This document shows, one piece after another, positions 1 through 7,455 of a DNA stretch of 14,543 bases (position 1 is the stretch's first letter; each line of letters starts with the position of its first letter). The stretch is from an uncultured Haloferula sp. (GTDB lineage: Bacteria; Verrucomicrobiota; Verrucomicrobiae; Verrucomicrobiales; Akkermansiaceae). The stretch is taken from contig CAMLOZ010000019.1 in the NCBI GenBank assembly GCA_946481625.1, positions 1 to 14,543 on the forward strand, read 5' to 3'. A program made the translations under genes and the position numbers. Under the pieces are notes generated by a model. The model worked only from the letters and a program-made list of their open reading frames with translations. It did no database searches and was not told the origin of the DNA.

Positions 1-2056
<2,056 letters not shown>

Positions 2057-2067
2057 TCAGCACCCCG

Positions 2068-3132
2068 TCAGAGACCGAGACAAGCAAGCTGCCACTTCAG
2101 CAAAACATCGGCCGGTTCGCACTCGCCATCAGCAATGGATTCGATGATCGAACGCGGGGCAATCAGCGAGGAATCGATATCGAGTTCCGCGGCACGGCTG
2201 TCGCGCAACGAGATCAGACGGGCCACTCTGGCGTCGAAATCGGCATCGCGGCGGCGGCGCAGGCCGCGCGGCTTCTCGGGCCATTCCTCGGGCTTGCGGG
2301 CACGCGCGGCATCGAGCAGGTCGGTGAGGCGCTTGCGCCGGTCGGGGCGATAGTGGGGCGGGATCTCGATCCGCTTCCCGGACGCCAAGGAGAGGCTCCA
2401 ATCGATCAGTTGCCGGTTGGTCACCACCATGAAGGAAGGGCGATCCCATGCGGAGGCCTCCGCATCGCGCCATTCCCAGAGGGATTTGAGGAAGTTCAGC
2501 CCCGAGCGGTCGAGCCGGCCGGAACCTTGGATCCGCCACGGTTCGCCGCGGGATTCATCGCGCTCCAATACTTTCAGGCGGGCCGCCTCGCAGCTCTCGA
2601 CAAACCAATCGAAGCGGCCCTTTTCCTTCAGCTCGTTGCTGATCTTCTCCCCCATGGGGAGGAGATAGCGGACGTCGTTGAGCGCGTATTCCATCATTTT
2701 CGCGGAGAGCGGGCGTTTGCCCCAGTCCGCTTTTTGAGACGATTTCGACAGTACGACGCCGAAATAGAGCTCGACCAAGTCCGCCAGGCCGAAGCGGCGC
2801 ACGCCGAGCAGCCGGGCCCCGATCTGGGTGTCGTACACAACCGGAGGCAAAGTCGAAAAGCTGCGGCGCAGCATTGTCATGTCGTAATCCGCGCCGTGCA
2901 TCCAGACCGTGCGGGCTCCGAGGAAGCCTCCCAGAGGCGAGAGGTCCTCGATTGAAAGCGGGTCGATCAGCGCGTCATCCCCGCCACAGGAGTACTGGAC
3001 CAGACAGAGGGATTCCCGGTAGCGATGGAGGCTGTCCGCCTCCGTATCGATGGCACATACTGCATCGGCCGGTGGGCGGGAAAGCAAAGAGACGAGTTCC
3101 TGGGAATCGCTGACCAATGGTTGGGATGACAT
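2068..3132 (-). CDS. rnd: ribonuclease D (DEDDy 3'-5' exoribonuclease with HRDC domain)
   Basis: RNase D trims 3' ends of structured RNAs, classically tRNA precursors, in the cytoplasm. The 354-residue product is close to the usual length of about 370. All catalytic DEDDy positions are visible: Asp29 and Glu31 in AIDTEADS (ExoI), Asp84 in HGADYDM (ExoII), and Tyr149 with Asp153 in YALNDVRYL (ExoIII). The strand KSSQKADWGKRPLS before ExoIII is typical of the family. An HRDC domain follows at about 205-280, with LKSLWEWRDAEASAWDRP as its recognisable core, and a second helical HRDC-like region fills about 290-350, as in E. coli RNase D. The ATG at 3132 leaves only about 10 residues before the first conserved strand. 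A GAAGG lies 12 bases upstream, too far to be an optimal ribosome site. The gene sits only 31 bases beyond the terminator stem of its upstream neighbour. Confidence 0.95.
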   Translation of the reverse strand: MSSQPLVSDSQELVSLLSRPPADAVCAIDTEADSLHRYRESLCLVQYSCGGDDALIDPLSIEDLSPLGGFLGARTVWMHGADYDMTMLRRSFSTLPPVVYDTQIGARLLGVRRFGLADLVELYFGVVLSKSSQKADWGKRPLSAKMMEYALNDVRYLLPMGEKISNELKEKGRFDWFVESCEAARLKVLERDESRGEPWRIQGSGRLDRSGLNFLKSLWEWRDAEASAWDRPSFMVVTNRQLIDWSLSLASGKRIEIPPHYRPDRRKRLTDLLDAARARKPEEWPEKPRGLRRRRDADFDARVARLISLRDSRAAELDIDSSLIAPRSIIESIADGECEPADVLLKWQLACLGL

Positions 3133-3163
3133 ACCCGGGGGAAACCTTCAGGCGAAAGGGAAA

Positions 3164-3194
3164 GCTCCGGAGCCCTAATTGCGGACTCCGGAGC
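3164..3194 (-). terminator. intrinsic terminator of the secreted-protein gene
   Basis: The arms GCTCCGGAG (3164-3172) and CTCCGGAGC (3186-3194) are perfect inverted repeats. On the minus-strand RNA the stem extends to 12 pairs, including one G-U wobble, around a seven-base loop (GCAAUUA). It is followed directly by TTTCCCTTTC, a broken U tract. It begins 49 bases after the stop codon of the gene ending at 3244, the expected place for a Rho-independent terminator. Confidence 0.8.
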
Positions 3195-3243
3195 CGTTGT
3201 CGAATTCAAAATCCCGGCTCATGCGGAACGGGACGACGGCAGA

Positions 3244-5283
3244 CTACTTCACCGTCACTGCGGAGAGGGTCACACGAAGGTCCGGGAGTTCCGCGTCGGG
3301 ATCGGCCACCGGATTCACGCTCTTCAGGACAAGGAACTGCTGGGTCAGGTTGACGGTGGTCGGCAGGGCGCGGGTGTTGAAGCCTACCGTCTCCCGGGTA
3401 TCCGGGAAAATCAGCTTCACCTCGATGATCGCGGGGACGCTCGAAGTGACCTCGCGGAACTCAAGCGTGTAGTCGGTGCCTATCTTGACCTTCTTGCCCC
3501 TCTTCTTGCCCGCTTGGAACTCGACGAAGTTGTAGCGCAGCGTGTTGCCGGTGCGGGGGCGGAACGGCACCTCGAACACCACGCGGTCGTCCGCGTCCAG
3601 GAACGGTGCCGCCGGCGGGGTAGGCTGGGAAGCGGGATCGATGATCGGGTTCGGAACCTTGGTCACCACGCGGGAGAAGGCGGAGGTGAGCCCGAGGCCT
3701 TGGAAGGCGGGCGGGATATCGCCCGGGAGCGGAACGAACTGTTCGCGGGCGCTGGCCCCGATATCCTCGTTGGTCGGGAACTGGAAGGCGAACTCCTCGA
3801 TATTGGGGGTGCCGTCCTTGTCCACGTCCCCTGCGGGGCTCAGATCGCGCTTGGTGGTGCCGAGCGGGAAGGTCGTCTGGACGAAGCCGTTGAAGCTATC
3901 CACGAAGTCCAGCTTGGCGCGGAAGCGGCGGGCCGAGAAGTCCCCGGAGACACCGCTGGTGAACAGGTTCCGCTGGTAGCGCAGGTTCATCACGCCCTTT
4001 TGGCCGACATCGAAGAAGAACGGAGGCATGTTGTATTGCTGGACGGTGGGAACCGTCAGCAAGACGGGATTCTGGGGAACGGTCGGCGGGAAAAGCAGGA
4101 AGTCCTCGGCTTCGTTGAGAATCGAGAAGTAGATCTGGTCTCCCGGGCGCACGACGGTCCGGTCATTCCCGGTCCAAGTGACCTTGTTGATCAGACGGGG
4201 ATCCATCTGGTAAACATCCCCGTTCCAAGTGCCGGAAGTGTACCGGAAGCCGGCACGGGTGCGGGACGCCGGATTCACCGCCTCGAGCGTAGGAACAATC
4301 GTCACCGGAATGGCCACCGGATTGAGATCCGGGCTGCCGAGACGGGGGAAGGTGAAGATGTATTGCCCCGGCACGATCTCCTCGTTCATCTGTTTCAACG
4401 CCGCCACGGGCGCATTGAAGGCCCCGATGGTGGTATTGAGGCTGACCGTGGAGGGAAGGCCGATGACGACGGCCGTATCCGGCTCCAGAGAGATATTCAG
4501 GGTGGCATCATTCCCGTTCGGGCTGATTTCGCTGAGAGTGATGAGATTGCCATCTCCGCCGACGCTATAGAAGTCGGTGATGGCGGCGGTACCCTCAAGC
4601 GCGGCCCGCACCGCGGCCGCCCACTCTGCTCCCGTTTGGTCCTCCACGACGGGGACGCTGATCGTCAGAGGGGAGCCCACGATCTCCGAACCGGTGACCA
4701 CCACGTTGATGTTGCCGGTCACCAGAACATCACCGAGAGCCAAGGCCGTTTCCACCTGACGCACCGAGCCGTAGGGCCGGATTAGCTCGTATTGGGTCAG
4801 GTCATACTGCCGGACCACATCGGTGCTGATGTCGTAGAAGGTGACCACGGCATCGTCGCGGAAATTCTGGAGCGGCCGTGGCAGCTTGGACGGCGGCCCC
4901 GAATACAGTTGCGGAATTTCCGGTCGGGAAGGCTCGACCACGAATGCGGGAACCACGCTGGCGACGGACCAGTACTGGTTGTCGTCGCGAACGCCATCGC
5001 GGTCCACATCACCCGTGGCAATGAAGCCGGTGGCACCCAAGGGGCAGGGCGGAATATTGCTCGGGCCGAAGAAGAAAAGCTGCGGGTCGATGACGCAGGC
5101 ACCGTCCAGAAAGACGTTTCCGTCGCGGAGGTGAAGATTCAGTTGCCCACCTTCGAAACGCAGGCTCTGGCCACTAACCTGATAGTGGGTTTTGTCCGCC
5201 GAAAGCTCCATGATCAGCTCCGCATTTGCGGACTGAACGATGAACAACGATGCGAGGGTGAGTAAGGTCCGGCGGGTTTTCAT
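3244..5283 (-). CDS. secreted protein of unknown function with two Asp-rich calcium-loop motifs
   Basis: I do not recognise a characterised family. From ATG 5283 the product is 679 residues and begins with a signal peptide: basic MKTRR, a hydrophobic core, and a likely cleavage site after SANA (residues 18-21). The upstream in-frame extension to 5409 was rejected because it would bury this signal; GGAAGG at 5298-5293 is a good ribosome site nine bases before the chosen ATG. Two Asp-rich loops like thrombospondin type-3 or dockerin calcium sites occur: DVDRDGVRDDN near 92 and DVDKDGTPNIEEF near 486. The second has the NxEEF ending common in exported verrucomicrobial proteins. Residues about 174-277 (GDVLVTGNINVVVTG to DATLNISLEPD) resemble a beta-rich module I associate with large verrucomicrobial surface proteins; this is recalled, not searched. 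The rest is predicted beta-rich, with no membrane anchor, PEP-CTERM or autotransporter end. It lies between coaE-rho and rnd as its own unit with its own terminator. The product is probably periplasmic or cell-surface. Confidence 0.85.
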   Translation of the reverse strand: MKTRRTLLTLASLFIVQSANAELIMELSADKTHYQVSGQSLRFEGGQLNLHLRDGNVFLDGACVIDPQLFFFGPSNIPPCPLGATGFIATGDVDRDGVRDDNQYWSVASVVPAFVVEPSRPEIPQLYSGPPSKLPRPLQNFRDDAVVTFYDISTDVVRQYDLTQYELIRPYGSVRQVETALALGDVLVTGNINVVVTGSEIVGSPLTISVPVVEDQTGAEWAAAVRAALEGTAAITDFYSVGGDGNLITLSEISPNGNDATLNISLEPDTAVVIGLPSTVSLNTTIGAFNAPVAALKQMNEEIVPGQYIFTFPRLGSPDLNPVAIPVTIVPTLEAVNPASRTRAGFRYTSGTWNGDVYQMDPRLINKVTWTGNDRTVVRPGDQIYFSILNEAEDFLLFPPTVPQNPVLLTVPTVQQYNMPPFFFDVGQKGVMNLRYQRNLFTSGVSGDFSARRFRAKLDFVDSFNGFVQTTFPLGTTKRDLSPAGDVDKDGTPNIEEFAFQFPTNEDIGASAREQFVPLPGDIPPAFQGLGLTSAFSRVVTKVPNPIIDPASQPTPPAAPFLDADDRVVFEVPFRPRTGNTLRYNFVEFQAGKKRGKKVKIGTDYTLEFREVTSSVPAIIEVKLIFPDTRETVGFNTRALPTTVNLTQQFLVLKSVNPVADPDAELPDLRVTLSAVTVK

Positions 5284-5292
5284 GTGGGAAAA

Positions 5293-5298
5293 CCTTCC
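5293..5298 (-). promoter_or_regulatory. ribosome binding site of the secreted-protein gene
   Basis: GGAAGG lies nine bases before ATG 5283, preceded by a purine-rich GGGGAGGGGC. This is one of only two convincing Shine-Dalgarno sequences in the window and it decides in favour of the MKTRR start. A small hairpin with arms CTGCTT and AAGCAG (5308-5323, loop GTCA on the mRNA) lies just upstream in the leader and would leave the site exposed. Confidence 0.65.
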
Positions 5299-5342
5299 GC
5301 CCCTCCCCTGCTTTGACAAGCAGATTCTTGGCGCAAACGCGC

Positions 5343-5404
5343 TCTTCACCGCGTCTTCACACGACGTCAATAAAGGCGCTGAATGCAATGTCAACGCTAT
5401 GTCA
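5343..5404 (-). promoter_or_regulatory. candidate control region of the secreted-protein gene, with 11-bp-spaced direct repeats
   Basis: The 132-base gap between rho and the secreted-protein gene holds a perfect TTGACA on the minus strand (5394-5389), a possible -35 box; the expected -10 position (TATTGA or ATTGAC) is a poor match. The hexamer ATGTCA occurs on the plus strand at 5388-5393 and 5399-5404, and TCTTCAC at 5343-5349 and 5354-5360. Both pairs repeat with a period of exactly 11 bases, the spacing bound by OmpR/PhoB-type response regulators. Regulator and promoter are inferred only. Confidence 0.3.
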
Positions 5405-5415
5405 CACAACGCGCG

Positions 5416-7341
5416 TCAGCGCAAGCCCCGAAGAAGCAACTCGGCGTTCGTTTTCGTCGCGCGAAGATTCTTGAGAAGCGTCTCGATGGCGTCTCCGACG
5501 GGCAATTGGGCGAGTTGCCGACGGATGTCCAGCACCTTGACGAACTCATCCGGATGGTACAGGCGGTCGTCGTTGCGGGTGCCGCTCTGGGGAATGTGGA
5601 TTGCCGGGAAAACGCGGCGTTCGGCGAGTTCGCGATCCAAGCGCACCTCCATGTTGCCGGTGCCCTTGAACTCCTCGAAGATCACGTCGTCCATCCGGCT
5701 CTCGGTCTCGATCAGGGCCGTGGCGAGGATTGTCAAACTGCCGCCTTCCTCGACGTTCCGCGCGTTGCCGAAGAACTTCCGCGACTTCTGCAAGGCCACC
5801 GGGCTGACCCCGCCGCTGCCGATCGGCCCGCCTTGGTTGGCGGAATTGTGGCCCCGTGCAAGACGGGTCAAGCTATCGAGCAGCAGCACCACGTCCTTAC
5901 CTTGCTCGACCAAGCGGCGCGCGCGCTCGATCACGAGATCCGCGACCTGGGCGTGGCGACGCGGTGCCTCATCGAAAGTGGGGGCGTAGACCGTGGTGCC
6001 CACGGTCTCCTCGAAGTCGGTGACCTCCTCCGGCCGCTCGTCGAGCAGCACCACGATCAACTCGACCTCCGGGTGATTGCGCCGGATGGCCTTGGCGATC
6101 TGCTTGAGGAGGATCGTCTTGCCTCCCCGCGGCGGAGCCACGATCAGGCCGCGCTGTCCCTTGCCGAGCGGTGCGACCAGATCCAGGACGCGGACACTCA
6201 CGGCATCCGGCCCCTCACCTTCCAGCACGAGGCGGCGGTCGGGGAACAAGGGGGTGAGCTTGTCGAACTCCTTCGGCGTCTTGTATTCGGCCGCCGGGAT
6301 GCCCTCGACCTCGAGGATTTCGGTGGCCGAAAGATACTTGTCGCGGTCGCGCGGAGCACGGATCCGGACCTTCACGCGGTTTCCGGCCCGCAGGCCGTGG
6401 TCGCGGAGAAGGTGGCCGTTCACGTAGAGGTCATCCTGACAGGTCCGGAAACTGCGGGCGGGATCGCGCAGCATCGCATAATTTTCCTTGGCCTGCTCGA
6501 CGATGCCCTCGCCGATCAGCGTGGCACCTTCGTTCGCATAGAAGCTAAGGAGTTCGAAAATCAACTGCGTCTTCGGTGCGCCGGGAGTAATCCGGGCCGG
6601 CACGGCTTCCGCCATGGCGAGCAGTTCCCCGAGCGGCTTGAGCCGGAAGGCATTGATATCGATGACCTGCGACACGGGCGCGGTCTCCTGCACGGCGGCA
6701 GCGGTTTCTGCGGGGAGCTCTGGGAGCTGGTTATCGTCGCTCATGATGGCGTGGAATTGGAGGAAGCGCCTGAGTTGCGCTTCAAGGACAGTGACCGGAC
6801 CTTCGTTCCAGAAAACATGATCCGCACGGCGGAGCTTTTCTTCCTGGGGCATCTGGGCCGCGAAGACGGAGTCGATCGTGGCATCGTCGAAGCCGTTTCG
6901 CTCCCGCAATCGCTTGCGTCGGGTTTCGTTTCCGGCGGCGACGAGAAGATTCGCGTGCTGACCGAGGTCGAAGCCGTTCTCGAAGAGAAGCGGAATATCC
7001 GCAACGAAGAGGGCCGCGCCCAGTTTGCGGGCGGATGCCGAAGATTCAAGACATTCCTCGCGAACCCGGGGATGGACGATCCCTTCCAGATCCTCCCGGG
7101 CGGCGGGATCCCGGAAGACGATCTCCCTCAAGGCCGGGCGACTGACCGACCCGTCCGCCGCCAGAACTCCCGTGCCAAACCGGGCGGCTATCGCTTCGGC
7201 CACCTCCCCGGGCTTCCCGAGAAGCGCGTGAACGCAGGCGTCCGCATCGAAAATCACGGTGCCGGGAAGGATCTCCGCAAGGAGGCGGCAAGCGGTGGAT
7301 TTCCCGCTGGCGATTCCCCCGCTAAGGCCGAAGACATGCAC
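5416..7341 (-). CDS. in-frame fusion of dephospho-CoA kinase and transcription termination factor Rho
   Basis: One open frame encodes 641 residues from GTG 7341. Residues 1-199 are a full-length dephospho-CoA kinase (CoaE), which phosphorylates the ribose 3'-hydroxyl of dephospho-CoA in the last step of CoA synthesis. Its P-loop GGIASGKST (8-16), FDAD (31-34), VHP (89-91), DIPLLFE (115-121) and the Arg-rich lid RRKRLRERNGFD (141-152) are all intact. From Met200 the frame continues as a complete 442-residue Rho, the hexameric RNA helicase that ends transcription. It has the N-terminal helical domain, the OB-fold region ending DDLYVNGHLL, Walker A APPRGGKT (402-409), the catalytic LLDERPEEVTD, Walker B VVLLLDSLTRLAR (484-496), the R-loop EEFKGTGNME and the arginine finger in SGTR (Arg589). 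Compared with E. coli (PPKAGKT) the P-loop has Arg and Gly for Lys and Ala, but the key Lys remains. The longer frame to ATG 7428 starts inside a terminator hairpin, so GTG 7341 is preferred. Internal ATG 6744 could also yield free Rho, but no Shine-Dalgarno precedes it. The fusion could also be an assembly frameshift. Confidence 0.9.
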   Translation of the reverse strand: MHVFGLSGGIASGKSTACRLLAEILPGTVIFDADACVHALLGKPGEVAEAIAARFGTGVLAADGSVSRPALREIVFRDPAAREDLEGIVHPRVREECLESSASARKLGAALFVADIPLLFENGFDLGQHANLLVAAGNETRRKRLRERNGFDDATIDSVFAAQMPQEEKLRRADHVFWNEGPVTVLEAQLRRFLQFHAIMSDDNQLPELPAETAAAVQETAPVSQVIDINAFRLKPLGELLAMAEAVPARITPGAPKTQLIFELLSFYANEGATLIGEGIVEQAKENYAMLRDPARSFRTCQDDLYVNGHLLRDHGLRAGNRVKVRIRAPRDRDKYLSATEILEVEGIPAAEYKTPKEFDKLTPLFPDRRLVLEGEGPDAVSVRVLDLVAPLGKGQRGLIVAPPRGGKTILLKQIAKAIRRNHPEVELIVVLLDERPEEVTDFEETVGTTVYAPTFDEAPRRHAQVADLVIERARRLVEQGKDVVLLLDSLTRLARGHNSANQGGPIGSGGVSPVALQKSRKFFGNARNVEEGGSLTILATALIETESRMDDVIFEEFKGTGNMEVRLDRELAERRVFPAIHIPQSGTRNDDRLYHPDEFVKVLDIRRQLAQLPVGDAIETLLKNLRATKTNAELLLRGLR

Positions 7342-7345
7342 GCCC

Positions 7346-7365
7346 CCACCTACAGGCGGTGCCTG
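7346..7365 (-). promoter_or_regulatory. ribosome binding site and leader hairpin before coaE-rho
   Basis: AGGTGG (7351-7346) lies four bases before GTG 7341 and supports that start. Directly upstream, CAGGC and GCCTG (7353-7365, three-base loop) form a small stem whose 3' side abuts the ribosome site. I found no convincing -35/-10 pair in the roughly 60 bases between the upstream terminator and this point, so the promoter of coaE-rho is unclear. Confidence 0.4.
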
Positions 7366-7394
7366 CGATCCTGCAACTTGCAAATCGGGCAACG

Positions 7395-7424
7395 AAAAGC
7401 GGGCGGAAGGTTTCCCCTCCGCCC
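7395..7424 (-). terminator. intrinsic terminator of the pilus-like operon
   Basis: On the minus strand GGGCGGAGGG, loop GAAA, CCTTCCGCCC forms a ten-pair stem (7424-7401, one G-U) capped by a GNRA tetraloop. It is followed by GCTTTTCGTT. It begins 31 bases after the secretin stop codon and would end the operon transcript. Its presence also argues that the coaE-rho frame does not start at ATG 7428, which lies at the base of this stem. The U tract is short and interrupted, so some read-through into coaE-rho is plausible. Confidence 0.75.
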
Positions 7425-7455
7425 GCATGAATGATCGCTGGAACCAGCTCCCGGA

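Noticed and set aside
3514..4785. 423-codon plus-strand open frame opposite the secreted-protein gene
   Set aside because: Arg/His/Gly-rich shadow translation; the minus-strand gene has a signal peptide, ribosome site and terminator.
5308..5323. CTGCTT/AAGCAG inverted repeat as a terminator for rho
   Set aside because: The stem is only six pairs, has no U tract and sits just before the ribosome site of the next gene; more likely a leader hairpin or chance.
7342..7428. Extension of coaE-rho to ATG 7428
   Set aside because: The start would lie at the base of an intrinsic terminator stem and add 29 residues ahead of the normal CoaE N-terminus; GTG 7341 has AGGTGG upstream and fits the family length.
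5383..7434. 683-codon plus-strand open frame opposite coaE-rho
   Set aside because: The minus strand has complete CoaE and Rho motifs; the plus-strand translation has low-complexity charged composition and no recognisable domain.
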